This document shows, piece after piece, positions 9,169 to 18,260 of a stretch of DNA of 53,290 nucleotides. Location of the stretch: positions 1 through 53,290 of the forward strand of contig JBBDWV010000025.1 of assembly GCA_040902655.1 (NCBI GenBank), given 5' to 3'. Below the pieces are notes generated by a model. The model was given only the letters and a program-made list of their open reading frames with translations. It was not told where the DNA came from and did no database searches. Made by a program: the position numbers and the translations under genes. The stretch is from Mycobacteriales bacterium. GTDB taxonomy: Bacteria > Actinomycetota > Actinomycetes > Mycobacteriales > SCTD01. Within the stretch, counting starts at the first letter, position 1. Every line of letters begins with the position of its first letter.

Positions 9169-10185
9169 ATGACCAGTGCAGCTGCGACACCAGGACGAGA
9201 GGTACGCCTGGTGGCCCGGCCGCAGGGCGAGCCGCTGCCGGCCGACTTCGTGCTGGCCGAGGTCGAGGTGCGCGCGCCGGGGGAGGGTGAGGTGCTGGTC
9301 CGCAACCTGTTCCTGTCCGTCGACCCCTACATGCGCGGGCGGATGAACGACGCCAAGAGCTATGTCCCGCCCTTCGAGCTCGGGAAGGCGATGGACGGTG
9401 GCGCGGTCGGCGAGGTCATCGCCTCGCACGCCGACAGCCACGCCGTCGGCGACCTGGTGCTGCACGGCCTCGGCTGGCGCGACCTCGCCGTCGGCCCGGC
9501 CAAGGGCTTCAAGATCCTGCCGCGGGGGGACTTCTCGCCGTCGTACTACCTGGGGGTGCTCGGCATGCCGGGGCTCACGGCGTACGCGGGGCTCGTCGAG
9601 GTGGCGGGGTTCACCGAGGGGGAGACGGTCTTCGTCTCGGGCGCCGCGGGGGCGGTCGGCAGTCTGGTCGGGCAGCTGGCGAAGTCGCGCGGCGGCCGGG
9701 TGATCGGCAGTGCCGGCTCGGCGGAGAAGGTCGCCTGGCTGACCGGGGAGCTCGGCTTCGACGCGGCCTTCGACTACAAGGCGGCGCCGGTGGCTCAGCA
9801 GCTGCGGGCGGCGGCGCCGGACGGCATCGACGTCTACTTCGACAACGTCGGTGGGGAGCACCTGGAGGCGGCGATCGGTGCGCTGAAGGTGCACGGGCGG
9901 GCGGCGATCTGCGGGATGATCAGCGCCTACAACAGCACCGAGCCGCCCGCCGCACCCCGCAACCTCATGCAGGTCGTCGGCAAGCGGCTGAAGCTGCAGG
10001 GCTTCCTGGTCAGCGACCACGGGCACCTGCAGGCGGAGTTCGTCCGCGAGGTCGGTCCGCTGCTGGCCGACGGCCGGCTGACGGCGCAGGAGACGGTGGT
10101 CGAGGGGATCGACCAGGCGGTCGACGCCTTCCTCGGCCTGCTCTCCGGGCGCAACACCGGCAAGATGGTGGTCAAGCTCGGTTGA
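9169..10185 (+). CDS. NADP-dependent medium-chain oxidoreductase (leukotriene B4 dehydrogenase/CurA-like)
   Basis: A 338-residue zinc-free medium-chain dehydrogenase/reductase. The N terminus has LSVDPYMRGRMND, a hallmark of the prostaglandin/leukotriene B4 12-hydroxydehydrogenase and curcumin-reductase group. The nucleotide-binding domain has VSGAAGAVGSLVGQLAK and the family segment DNVGGEHLEAAIGALK. These enzymes reduce the double bond of alpha,beta-unsaturated carbonyls with NADPH. The start is supported by GAGGAGAGG upstream. It is divergent from the Nudix gene and appears monocistronic; natural substrate unknown. Confidence 0.9.
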   Translation: MTSAAATPGREVRLVARPQGEPLPADFVLAEVEVRAPGEGEVLVRNLFLSVDPYMRGRMNDAKSYVPPFELGKAMDGGAVGEVIASHADSHAVGDLVLHGLGWRDLAVGPAKGFKILPRGDFSPSYYLGVLGMPGLTAYAGLVEVAGFTEGETVFVSGAAGAVGSLVGQLAKSRGGRVIGSAGSAEKVAWLTGELGFDAAFDYKAAPVAQQLRAAAPDGIDVYFDNVGGEHLEAAIGALKVHGRAAICGMISAYNSTEPPAAPRNLMQVVGKRLKLQGFLVSDHGHLQAEFVREVGPLLADGRLTAQETVVEGIDQAVDAFLGLLSGRNTGKMVVKLG

Positions 10186-10477
10186 GTTCGACAGCAGGCC
10201 CGGGCGGGTGCGTCGCCTCAACCTCGTGGGCAACTGCCCCGCCGTATCGGTGGCTGCGGGACAACAGAGAGCTGGAGGGAGCAGGTCAGCTGTTGCCGCG
10301 GCCTCGGCCGTGGTCCTGGGCGGCAGCACCGTCGCCGGGTTGGTCCTGACCCGGCCCAGACGGGGTCGCCCCAGCGGCTCCCAGGTCTCACAGATCCCCG
10401 CCGTCGCGCCTGGCGACGGTGGCTGCTGGTCACGGACTCCGCGCGCGCTCCGGAGGTGGGTGTGCTGTCGAGGGGGG

Positions 10478-10524
10478 TGTACACGACAGGTCAAGATTCG
10501 GGAAATGTTGACCGGTGGTGTACA
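10478..10524. repeat. Imperfect 47-bp palindrome
   Basis: A 21-base left arm starting TGTACAC (10478-10498) matches the reverse complement of the right arm (10504-10524) at 18 of 21 positions, with only CGGGA between. The conserved parts are TGTACAC, GGTCAA and ATT. It could be a regulator site, a hairpin or a decayed mobile-element end; no gene starts next to it. Confidence 0.7.
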
Positions 10525-10626
10525 GCCGCTGCGCGGCACCTGTCGATGCGCGAGTCGCTGAGCCGCCACCCCGCCCCCAGCGAACGCCTCCGGCTCGGTC
10601 GCGCTGCCCCGGCCGGCTGCCCGCTC

Positions 10627-10677
10627 GATCTCGGTGCCAGCCCCGTTCATGGACCAGGCGCTGCTGGCACCGAGAAC
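10627..10677 (-). repeat. Dispersed ~51-bp inverted-repeat element, copy 3
   Basis: Read on the minus strand the element begins GTTCTCGGTGCCAGC and ends GCTGGCACCGAGATC, forming a stem around a variable middle. The same ends occur at 32131-32181 and 32221-32272. The middle differs in each copy, so the stem ends are what is conserved. Confidence 0.8.
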
Positions 10678-10745
10678 GCCGGGCAGCGTGTCGGGCGGGT
10701 GGATCTTGGCGCCATCGGGCCGCCCGGGGGAGGGTTGCTGTAGTA

Positions 10746-11591
10746 CTAGTCCGCGTCCTTCCGTCGGCGCACCAGCCCCATGCCGGGCAGCCCGGCCACC
10801 ATGGCGTGCAGGTCCTCCACCAGCGCCAGCAACGCATGCATCTCCGGGCCGACGCTCTGCAGCTGACGGGCCAGCGGCAGCAGGTCCTCGTCCACGGCCC
10901 CCAGCAGCTCGGGCAGCCGGTCGATCAGCAGGACGGCGGCCTCGACCTCCTTCGCGTCCAGCGTGTCCGCCAGCCGCTGCAGGACGGGCAGCAGTTCCAC
11001 CAACGGGCCCTGCGCCTGACCGAGCAGGCCGCTGGCGTCGGTCACCAGGCCGCCGGCCCGGTCCAGGACGGTGCTGCTCCCGACCACTGCCTGGTCGACC
11101 CCGTCCAGAACCGCAGCAGTACGACCGACGGCCGCCTGCGCGCCGTCCAGGATGTCCCCGCTCCGGGCGACCGCGCCGCCGGCGCCGTCGAGCACGCCAC
11201 CGGCGCGTCGTACCGCGTCGTCGGCACCGTCGAGCACCGACCCGCTGTGCCGCACGGCGGCCTCGGCGCCGTCGAGCAGCACGTCGATCCGCTGGGCGGA
11301 GGTGTGGGCGCTGTCGAGGACCGGTACCAGCCCCTCGACGAGCAGCGCGACCTGCGCGAGCAGCGGCAGCGCCGAGGCGACGGTGGCATCGGCGTCCGTC
11401 GCCGTCGCCTCGATCCGTGTCACGGCCACGTCGGCCCGGTCGAGCAGCACCTCGACCCGGTCGAGAGCGTGTTCGAGCCGGGGGACCAGCGCGATGGCGC
11501 CGGTCGCGGCCCGCCCCAGGGCCGCACCGGCGGCAGCCAGGTCCCGGGCGGCGTCCAGCAGGTCGGAGGGGCCGAACAGAGGCAGGCGCAC
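10746..11591 (-). CDS. Helical protein with six 14-residue repeats
   Basis: A 281-residue protein dominated by amphipathic helix. From about residue 104 to 185 a 14-residue unit is repeated six times, each with LDGA or a close variant at positions 106, 120, 134, 148, 162 and 176 (for example VLDGADDAVRRAGG). There is no signal peptide or clear membrane segment; the C terminus is basic. Such 14-mers suggest apolipoprotein-like lipid binding or a long rod; I know no function. It follows the ABC1-kinase gene by 9 bases. A -10-like TAGCGT overlapping that gene's stop codon ends 6 nt before the GTG start, so it may also have its own leaderless transcript. Confidence 0.7.
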   Translation of the reverse strand: MRLPLFGPSDLLDAARDLAAAGAALGRAATGAIALVPRLEHALDRVEVLLDRADVAVTRIEATATDADATVASALPLLAQVALLVEGLVPVLDSAHTSAQRIDVLLDGAEAAVRHSGSVLDGADDAVRRAGGVLDGAGGAVARSGDILDGAQAAVGRTAAVLDGVDQAVVGSSTVLDRAGGLVTDASGLLGQAQGPLVELLPVLQRLADTLDAKEVEAAVLLIDRLPELLGAVDEDLLPLARQLQSVGPEMHALLALVEDLHAMVAGLPGMGLVRRRKDAD

Positions 11592-11600
11592 GCCGTGACG

Positions 11601-12923
11601 CTAACCGAGGCCCCCCTCCCCGAAGCCCGGCAGCCACCGCTGCAGCACCGTGCGTACCGGGACGGTCGCCTCGAGCTGGCAGAGCACGCCGACCATGCCG
11701 AGCCACACCCGGTGGGTGAACAGGTGCTCGGCAGGCAGGTCCAGCTTCAGCGCCACGGCGAAGTCCGGGTTGCGCGGGTCGTTGACCCGGCCGAACTCGC
11801 TCCTCAGCCAGTCCCGGCTGAACCGGAACTGCTCGTGCCGCGCCGGCACCGAGAACGGCGCCATGTAGTCCACCAGCTTGTCCACCTCCACGTGGACGCC
11901 GGGCCGCACGAAGCCCTCCTCGCGCAGCCGGTGCAGCACCTCGTCACCGTCGTCGCCGAGCAGCGCCGCCAGCAGCCGGCCGAAGGTCGCCGGCATACCG
12001 CCGGGCAGCTCCAGCGAGGACCCGAAGTCAAGGACACCGAGGCGGCCGTCGGGCAGCCGCAGGAAGTTGCCCGGGTGCGGATCGGTGTGCAGCAACCCGG
12101 CCCGCTCGGGCCCCGACACCAGGAAGCGTTGGTAGAGCGCGGCGACGTGGTCGCGCTCGCCCTGGTCGCCGCTGCGCGCGACCGCCGAGAGCGGCGCGCC
12201 GTCGAGCCAGTCCATGACGAGCACCCGGGGAGTGGCGCGCAGGACCGTCGGCACGCACAGCTCCGGGTCGTCGGCGAAGGCCAACGCGAAGCGGGTCTGC
12301 GTACGACCCTCGTGTTCGTAGTCCAGCTCCTCGACGAGCCGGTCGCGCAGCTCGCGCATCAGGGGAGGCAGCACCAGCCCGCGGGCCACCAGAGCGGCCG
12401 CCCGGGAGACCAGCGAGAGGGAACGGACATCGGCGGCCAGCGCCTCCCGCACGCCGGGGTACTGCACCTTCACGGCAACGTCCCGGCCGTCGGCCCACAC
12501 CGCCCGGTGGACCTGTCCGATCGAGGCGGCTGCGACAGCGGCCTGGTCGAAACCGCTGAACAGCGAGCGCCACTGCGGTCCCAGCTCGCCGCGCAGGACC
12601 GGCTCCACCTCGCGGAAGGGCAGCGCGGCGTTGCGGTCCTGCAGGGCGCCGAGCGTCTCGCGCCAGGTCGCCTCGGGGTCCTGGGGAAACAGCGCCTCCA
12701 CCGTGGACAGCAGCTGCCCCGCCTTGAGCGCGCCGCCCTTGAGGTCGCCGAGGACCCGGGCGGTACGGGCGGCGTTGCGCTCCCGCAGCCCGGCAGCCAC
12801 GGCCGCGGGGTCCTGGCCGGCGGCCCGTCGTACGACGCCCTCGACGGCCAGCCCGGCGGCGCCGGCCGGAAGGGACAGCAGGCTGGTCGTGCGCCGCAGC
12901 CGGGAGATGGGCAGAGCGGTCAC
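11601..12923 (-). CDS. ABC1/UbiB family atypical kinase
   Basis: A 440-residue protein of the ABC1 (ADCK/UbiB/AarF) family. The diagnostic KxGQ motif is GGALKAGQLLS (about residues 62-72). The kinase core shows AAASIGQVHRAVW in place of a glycine-rich loop, AVKVQYPG with the lysine, the Glu-containing LVEELDYEHEG, the catalytic-loop equivalent LHTDPHPGNFLRL, and VLDFGSS in place of DFG. In other organisms the family supports quinone or lipid metabolism; in actinobacteria the role is not established. The start is GTG. The adjacent repeat-helix protein is a natural candidate partner. Confidence 0.9.
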   Translation of the reverse strand: MTALPISRLRRTTSLLSLPAGAAGLAVEGVVRRAAGQDPAAVAAGLRERNAARTARVLGDLKGGALKAGQLLSTVEALFPQDPEATWRETLGALQDRNAALPFREVEPVLRGELGPQWRSLFSGFDQAAVAAASIGQVHRAVWADGRDVAVKVQYPGVREALAADVRSLSLVSRAAALVARGLVLPPLMRELRDRLVEELDYEHEGRTQTRFALAFADDPELCVPTVLRATPRVLVMDWLDGAPLSAVARSGDQGERDHVAALYQRFLVSGPERAGLLHTDPHPGNFLRLPDGRLGVLDFGSSLELPGGMPATFGRLLAALLGDDGDEVLHRLREEGFVRPGVHVEVDKLVDYMAPFSVPARHEQFRFSRDWLRSEFGRVNDPRNPDFAVALKLDLPAEHLFTHRVWLGMVGVLCQLEATVPVRTVLQRWLPGFGEGGLG

Positions 12924-12953
12924 GGGAGCATCCGTGCCCGCGGGACGGTCAGG

Positions 12954-13655
12954 TCAGACGGCGCAGGAGTCGCCGTCGCAGCCCGGACCCGCGGCGCCGG
13001 TGGTGACCAGCTGCACCGGGCGGCTCTCCTCCCACGCCTTGTCGAGCAGGGCGCGCAGGACGTCGGCGGGTTGGGCGCCGGAGACGCCGTAGGTCCGGTC
13101 GACGACGAAGAACGGGACCCCGCTGATGCCGAAGCGCTGCGCGTCGCGCTCGTCGGCGCGCACCTCGTCGGCGTAGCGGCCGTCGGCCAGCACGGCCCGT
13201 GCCTCGTCGGCGTCCAGCCCGGCCTCGGCGACCAGGCGGACCAGCGTCTCCGCGTCGCCGATCGGCTCGCCCTCGGTGAAGGTGGCGAGCAGCAGGCGCT
13301 CCTTGACCGCGTCCTGCAGACCGCGCTCGGCGGCCAGGTGCAGCAGCCGGTGCGCGTCGAAGGTGTTGCCGACCCGGGCGCGGTCGAAGCGGAAGTCCAG
13401 CCCCTCCTGGGCGGCGTTGGCCGTCATCGTGTCGATCATCTCCTGGCCGTGCTCGACGGAGCAGCCGTACTTCGCGGCCAGCATCTCCGCGTAGTCGCCG
13501 ACCCGCTCGGGCGGAGCCTGGCCGTCCAACTCGAAGGCGCGCCAGACGACCTCCACCTCGTCCCGGTGGGGGAAGGCGGCCAGCGCCTGCTCGAAGCGGC
13601 GCTTGCCGATGTAGCACCAGGGACAGACGACGTCGGACCAGATCTCGACTCTCAT
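12954..13655 (-). CDS. DsbA family oxidoreductase, FrnE-like
   Basis: A 233-residue cytoplasmic thioredoxin-fold protein. It begins MRVEIWSDVVCPWCYIGKR, so the redox motif is CPWC at residues 11-14. The helical insertion and the cis-Pro region FGISGVPFFVVD match the FrnE/2-hydroxychromene-2-carboxylate isomerase-like branch. A short C-terminal tail has two extra cysteines (GCDGDSC) that might be regulatory. It has no signal peptide, so it probably acts in cytosolic thiol stress or polyketide-type chemistry. It lies 30 bases upstream of the ABC1-kinase gene on the same strand. Confidence 0.9.
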   Translation of the reverse strand: MRVEIWSDVVCPWCYIGKRRFEQALAAFPHRDEVEVVWRAFELDGQAPPERVGDYAEMLAAKYGCSVEHGQEMIDTMTANAAQEGLDFRFDRARVGNTFDAHRLLHLAAERGLQDAVKERLLLATFTEGEPIGDAETLVRLVAEAGLDADEARAVLADGRYADEVRADERDAQRFGISGVPFFVVDRTYGVSGAQPADVLRALLDKAWEESRPVQLVTTGAAGPGCDGDSCAV

Positions 13656-13741
13656 GCTTGTGCCAACAAGCAGCGCTGGACGGAGATTCCAGCGCGGCAC
13701 GAGCAGGTCGATCCGGTCGGGGGAGCCCGGGCGGCCCGCTG

Positions 13742-14662
13742 TCAGACCGGCAGCGGCCGGTCCAGGATCTGCTCGGTCAGCTCCCACAGCCGGGCGGCGA
13801 CCGCGGGATCGCGCCCGGTGCGGTAGACGTCGAGCAGCTCCGGCCGGCCGCGGACCTGCCCGAGGGCGGCGGGCCCGACGAAGGCGCCACTGGGGGTGCT
13901 GTGGTCCAGCGCCCGCAGCGTCGGCAGCGCACCGGCGGCGGCGGACTGGAGCGCGACCTTCATCGCGACCTTGGCGGCAGGTACGAGAACACCCAGCCGC
14001 CGCTCGCGCAGCTGGCGGGTGAACAGCTCGGTGTCGCTGACCCCCGGATGACAGGCGACGGCGCTGACCGGGGAGCCGGCAGCGCCGGCCCGGCGGTGCA
14101 GCTCCTGCGCGAACAGCAGGTTGGCCTGTTTGGTGTTGCTGTAGACCTGTTGACCGACGTACGGCGAGGGCGCCACGAGCTGTTGGGTCGTTGTCGTCGC
14201 GGACAACCGGCCGGCCCGGGCGGCGATGCTGGAGACCAGCACCACCCGGCCGCCGGCGGTGTGCAGCAACGGCCACAGGGCGCTGACCAGTGCCGCGTGG
14301 CCCAGGTGGTTGATGCCCATCTGCCGCTCGTGGCCCTGTGCCGTGAGCCCGAGCGGGCCGCCCATGATCCCGGCGTTGCAGACCAGCGCGGACAGGCTCT
14401 CGTGCTCGGCAGCGAGGGCCTTCGCGAACGCCTCGACGGAGCTGAGGTCGGCCAGGTCGAGCTCGAGCACGCTGGCCGTGCCCGGTCCGGTGAAGCTCGC
14501 CCGCGCCTGCTCGCCCCGGTCGGCGTCGCGCACGGCCAGCACCACGGAGCCGCCGCGGGCGACGAGGTCGCGGGCCACCTCGCGGCCGAGGCCGCTGTTG
14601 GCGCCGGTGACGACGAAGGTGCGGCCGGTCTGCTGGGCCAGCTGTCGGGGGTGCCAGGTCAT
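13742..14662 (-). CDS. Short-chain dehydrogenase/reductase, retinol-dehydrogenase-like
   Basis: A 306-residue classical-extended SDR. The cofactor motif is TGANSGLG (about residues 19-26), CNAG stands for NNAG, the catalytic Ser is in VLVSSIAARAG, and the active-site YxxxK is YSNTK. The ~30-residue insertion before YSNTK is typical of retinol-dehydrogenase-like bacterial SDRs. The Arg-containing segment AVRDADRG suggests NADPH preference. ATG 14662 has TACTGT ending exactly 7 nt upstream, so I expect a leaderless mRNA. Substrate unknown. Confidence 0.9.
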   Translation of the reverse strand: MTWHPRQLAQQTGRTFVVTGANSGLGREVARDLVARGGSVVLAVRDADRGEQARASFTGPGTASVLELDLADLSSVEAFAKALAAEHESLSALVCNAGIMGGPLGLTAQGHERQMGINHLGHAALVSALWPLLHTAGGRVVLVSSIAARAGRLSATTTTQQLVAPSPYVGQQVYSNTKQANLLFAQELHRRAGAAGSPVSAVACHPGVSDTELFTRQLRERRLGVLVPAAKVAMKVALQSAAAGALPTLRALDHSTPSGAFVGPAALGQVRGRPELLDVYRTGRDPAVAARLWELTEQILDRPLPV

Positions 14663-14754
14663 GGATCAGACAGTACGGCGCGGTCGGATCGGACCGCGTC
14701 CAGCACCAGCGAGCCGCGTCCAGGACCGGTCGGTGTTACCCTCCTGTCGCGACC

Positions 14755-16839
14755 TCACCCGTCGACGGCGAGCACCAGCGGGAGCACCGGGCCGCTCCCG
14801 GCCTCCCGCAGCACCCGCGTCGCCTCGGTGAGCGTCCAGCCGCTGTCGGTCCGGTCGTCGACGAGCAGCACCGGCCCGGGCGGCAGGTCCAGCCCCGTGG
14901 GCACCGCGAACGCTCCGCGGACCGCCCGCAGCCGCTGTGCGCTGTTCGCGTGGCCGGCGCCGGTCGGTGTGTCGCGGACGCGGTCGAGGGTGCCGAGCAG
15001 CGGCAGCCGACCGATGGCGGCGACCCGGGCCGCGAGGCTCGCCACCAGCAGCGGCCGTGACCGCGACGGCACCGCCACCACGCCGGTCGGCCGGGTCTGC
15101 CAGCCCCACCCTTTCAGCACCTCGACGACGGCTCCGACGATGTCGTCCGGCACCTCGGTGTCGGGTGCCGAGAAGACCACGCGTAGCCGGCCGCCCCAGC
15201 CGACGTCGGACAGCCGGCCGAGCGCGCGCCCGCTCTCGGCCTGCTGCCCGGCCGGGATCCGGCCCTTCACCTCGGTCAGTCCCGTCGGCCACATCCGGCG
15301 CGGCTCGAGCTCGACACCGGGCCGGCCGAGCGCGGCCTGCGCGGCGGACAACGACTCCGGCGACACCTGCGCCGGCAGCGCCCGGCCGGTGCAGCGGTCG
15401 CACCGCCCGCAGGGGGCGGCGGTGCCGTCGAGCACCTCCGGGTCGTCCAGCTGCCGGCGCAGGAAGAGCATCCGGCAGTCGGGCGTCGAGGCGTAGTCGC
15501 GCATCGCCTGCTGCTCGGCCGCGCGGTCCGCGGCGACCCGCGCGTAGCGGTCGGCGTCGTAGGTCCACGCCCGGCCGGTCGAGATCCAGCCTCCGCTGAC
15601 GCGCTGCACCGCACCGTCGACGTCGAGGACCTTGAGCATCGTCTCGAGCCGGGTACGCCGCAGGTCGACGTGCGCCTCGAGGGCCGGCGTGGACGTCGGC
15701 CGGTCGCCGAGCGCGCCGAGCACCTGCCGGACCTGCTCCTCGGACGGGAAGCCGAGCGAGGCGAAGTAGCGCCAGATGGCCTCGTCCTCCGCGCCGGGCA
15801 GCAGCACCACCTCGGCGCGCCGGACGCCGCGGCCGGCCCGGCCGACCTGCTGGTAATAGGCGATCGGTGACTGCGGCGCGCCGAGGTGCACGACGAACCC
15901 GAGATCGGGCTTGTCGAAGCCCATCCCGAGGGCGCTGGTGGCGACCAGGACCTTTACCCGGTTGGCCAGCAGGTCGTCCTCGGCGGTCCGCCGCTCGGCG
16001 TCGTCGGTGCGGCCGGAGTAGGCCGATGCCGCGATGCCGCGGCCGCGCAGGAAGGAGGCCAGCTCGTCGGTGGCGGCGACCGTGAGGGTGTAGACGATCC
16101 CGCTGCCCGGCAGGTCGGCGAGATGGTCGGCCAGCCAGGCCCAGCGGTGCGCGGCGCCCGGCAGCGACAGCACCGACAGGTGCAGCGACTCGCGATCGAG
16201 CGCGCCCCGCAGCACGACGGTCCCGCCGCCGCTCCCGGTCGCCAGCTGCTCGGCGACGTCGGTGACGACGCGCGCGTTGGCCGTCGCCGTCGTCGCCAGC
16301 ACCGGTGTGCCGGCCGGCAGCTCCGCCAGCAGCGTGCGGATGCGGCGGTAGTCGGGCCGGAAGTCGTGCCCCCAGTCTGAGATGCAGTGCGCCTCGTCGA
16401 CGACGAGCAGTCCTGCGGTGGCCGCGAGCCGGGGAAGCACCGCGTCGCGGAAGCCGGGGTTGTTCAGCCGCTCCGGGCTGACCAGCAGGACGTCGATCTC
16501 GCCCCGCGCGACAGCGTCGTACACCGTCGCCCAGTCCTCGACGTTGCTGGAGTTGACCGTGACCGCGCGGATACCGGCCCGCTGCGCGGCCGCGATCTGG
16601 TTGCGCATCAGCGCGAGCAACGGGCTGACGATGACCGTCGGTCCCGCGCCGGAGGCCCGCAGCAGCGCGGTGGCGACGAAGTACACCGCCGACTTGCCCC
16701 AGCCGGTGCGCTGCACGACCAATGCCCGGCGGTGGCCGGACACCAGTGCCTCGATCGCCGTCCACTGGTCCTCGCGCAGGACGGCCGACGCGCCGGCGAG
16801 GGCGCGAAGGTGCCGCTCGGCGGCGTTCCGGGTGCTCAC
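14755..16839 (-). CDS. recQ: RecQ-family DNA helicase with C-terminal phosphoribosyltransferase-like domain
   Basis: A 694-residue protein. The helicase core has TGWGKSAVYF (Walker A), VVDEAHCISDWGHDFRPDY (DEAH), TTATAN, and QQVGRAGRG (motif VI). A RecQ zinc module follows (DCRMLFLRRQ...CGRCDRCTG). The last ~200 residues are not RecQ HRDC; they end with VLLVDDRTDSGWTLTEA, which matches the PRPP-binding loop of type I phosphoribosyltransferases. The fusion would combine 3'-5' unwinding with a nucleotide-binding or ComF-like module. GTG 16839 is preceded 6 nt upstream by CAGGGT. It is divergent from the DUF349 gene. Confidence 0.9.
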   Translation of the reverse strand: MSTRNAAERHLRALAGASAVLREDQWTAIEALVSGHRRALVVQRTGWGKSAVYFVATALLRASGAGPTVIVSPLLALMRNQIAAAQRAGIRAVTVNSSNVEDWATVYDAVARGEIDVLLVSPERLNNPGFRDAVLPRLAATAGLLVVDEAHCISDWGHDFRPDYRRIRTLLAELPAGTPVLATTATANARVVTDVAEQLATGSGGGTVVLRGALDRESLHLSVLSLPGAAHRWAWLADHLADLPGSGIVYTLTVAATDELASFLRGRGIAASAYSGRTDDAERRTAEDDLLANRVKVLVATSALGMGFDKPDLGFVVHLGAPQSPIAYYQQVGRAGRGVRRAEVVLLPGAEDEAIWRYFASLGFPSEEQVRQVLGALGDRPTSTPALEAHVDLRRTRLETMLKVLDVDGAVQRVSGGWISTGRAWTYDADRYARVAADRAAEQQAMRDYASTPDCRMLFLRRQLDDPEVLDGTAAPCGRCDRCTGRALPAQVSPESLSAAQAALGRPGVELEPRRMWPTGLTEVKGRIPAGQQAESGRALGRLSDVGWGGRLRVVFSAPDTEVPDDIVGAVVEVLKGWGWQTRPTGVVAVPSRSRPLLVASLAARVAAIGRLPLLGTLDRVRDTPTGAGHANSAQRLRAVRGAFAVPTGLDLPPGPVLLVDDRTDSGWTLTEATRVLREAGSGPVLPLVLAVDG

Positions 16840-16992
16840 CCCGCGACCCTGCCACGCCGCACCGACACGCCCGGTTCCGTAGCACCCGTCCACGGCCGGC
16901 GGCCGCATCAGCGAGGATGGTGGGGTACCGCGCCCGGAGCAGGGCGCACAGGCGCGCCCGTGCGGCGCTCCGCGACACCGGAAGCGAGCATC

Positions 16993-18258
16993 ATGAGCGA
17001 GTGGGGCCGGGTGGCCGAGGACGGCACCGTGTTCGTCGCAACGACCGAGGGCGAGCGTGAGGTCGGGTCCTGGCAGGCGGGAACGCCGGAGGAGGGGCTG
17101 GCGCACTTCGCCCGGCGCTTCGAGGTGCTCTCCACCGAGGTGGCGCTGCTCGAGCAGCGGCTGCGCACCGGGGCAGGCGACCCGCAGCAGGTCGCTCAGA
17201 GCGCCGAGCGGCTCAAGGGCACGATCCCGACCGCCGCCGCGGTCGGCGACCTGGCGGCTCTCGAGCGACGCGTCGACGCGCTGCTGGAGAAGACCGCCGA
17301 CGCGGTCGAGGCGGGTAAGGCCAAGAAGGCCGAGGCCCGGGCCCGCGCCGCCGAGGTCAAGGCCGCCCTGGCCGAGGAGGCGGAGACGCTCGCCGGCAGC
17401 TCGGAGTGGAAGTCCGCCGGGGAGCGGTTGCGCACGCTCGGAGACGACTGGAAGCGCCTGCCCCACCTCGAGCGCAAGGCCGACGACGAGCTCTGGCAGC
17501 GCGTCGCCGCCGCGCGCAAGCGCTTCGCCGAGCGCCGCACCACGCACTTCGCGGCGCTCGAGCAGCAGCGCGGGGTCTCGCAGGAGCGCAAGGAGAAGCT
17601 GATCCAGGCGGCCGAGGCGCTCTCGGGCTCCACCGAGTGGGGACCCACGGCGGCCCGCTACAAGCAGCTGATGAGCGACTGGAAGGCCGCAGGCCGGGCG
17701 CCGCGTGAGGTCGAGGACGAGCTGTGGAGGCGCTTCAAGGCTGCCCAGGACACCTTCTTCACCGCGCGCAACGCCCACTTCTCCGTCCAGGACGAGGAGC
17801 TGCGCGGCAACCAGAAGGTCAAGGAGGAGATCCTGGCCGAGGCCGAGACGATCGACCCCTCGCAGGGTCTGGACAAGGCCAAGGCCCGGCTGCGCACTCT
17901 GCAGGACCGCTGGGAGGCGGCCGGCAAGGTCCCGCGCGACGTGCTGCGCTCCCTCGAGGATCGCATGGGCGCGGTCGAGGAGAAGATCCGCGGCGCGGGG
18001 GAGCAGCGGTTCCGCGCGTCCGACGAGTCGCCGTTCGCCGTCAGGCTGCGTGAGAAAGTCGTCGAGCTCGAGGGCAAGCTGGACAAGGCCCGTGCCGCCG
18101 GCCGGCCGACCGAGGAGCTCGAGGCGGCGTTGGTGACCCAGAAGCAGTGGCTGTCCCAGGCCGGTGGCTCGGTCGCCGGCTCCGCCCCGGAGCCGTCGGC
18201 CGGAACGCCCACCGCCCGGCGGAAGAAGTCGACCACCGCCTGGGTGCGTGCGGACTAG
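16993..18258 (+). CDS. DUF349 domain protein
   Basis: A 421-residue, highly charged helical protein with three tandem DUF349 units (about residues 132-205, 206-280 and 285-350), each with a W-ELW/ERW-type pattern such as DDWKRLPHLERKADDELWQR. The N-terminal ~40 residues (WGRVAEDGTVFVATTEGEREVGSW) form a small beta domain usually seen in actinobacterial members. The C terminus is disordered and basic. The function is unknown; coiled-coil scaffolding or RNA/ribosome-associated roles have been suggested for relatives. The ATG follows GGAAGCGAG. It ends two bases before the phosphatase gene. Confidence 0.85.
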   Translation: MSEWGRVAEDGTVFVATTEGEREVGSWQAGTPEEGLAHFARRFEVLSTEVALLEQRLRTGAGDPQQVAQSAERLKGTIPTAAAVGDLAALERRVDALLEKTADAVEAGKAKKAEARARAAEVKAALAEEAETLAGSSEWKSAGERLRTLGDDWKRLPHLERKADDELWQRVAAARKRFAERRTTHFAALEQQRGVSQERKEKLIQAAEALSGSTEWGPTAARYKQLMSDWKAAGRAPREVEDELWRRFKAAQDTFFTARNAHFSVQDEELRGNQKVKEEILAEAETIDPSQGLDKAKARLRTLQDRWEAAGKVPRDVLRSLEDRMGAVEEKIRGAGEQRFRASDESPFAVRLREKVVELEGKLDKARAAGRPTEELEAALVTQKQWLSQAGGSVAGSAPEPSAGTPTARRKKSTTAWVRAD

Positions 18259-18260
18259 GA

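Larger units (their letters stand above)
10186..10745. other. 560-bp gap without a convincing gene
   Basis: The gap lies between two convergent genes. It contains a small hairpin CCGTCGC/GCGACGG (10401-10419), an imperfect 47-bp palindrome (10478-10524) and one inverted copy of a dispersed repeat (10627-10677). Open reading frames cross it, for example 10208-10561, but they lack a ribosome-binding site and any recognisable protein feature. The repeats resemble those in the 31.9-32.65 kb gap. Confidence 0.7.

Noticed and set aside
10208-10561. 117-residue frame in the 10.2-10.7 kb gap
   Set aside because: No ribosome-binding site, no domain, crosses a palindrome, and codon use is unlike neighbouring genes.
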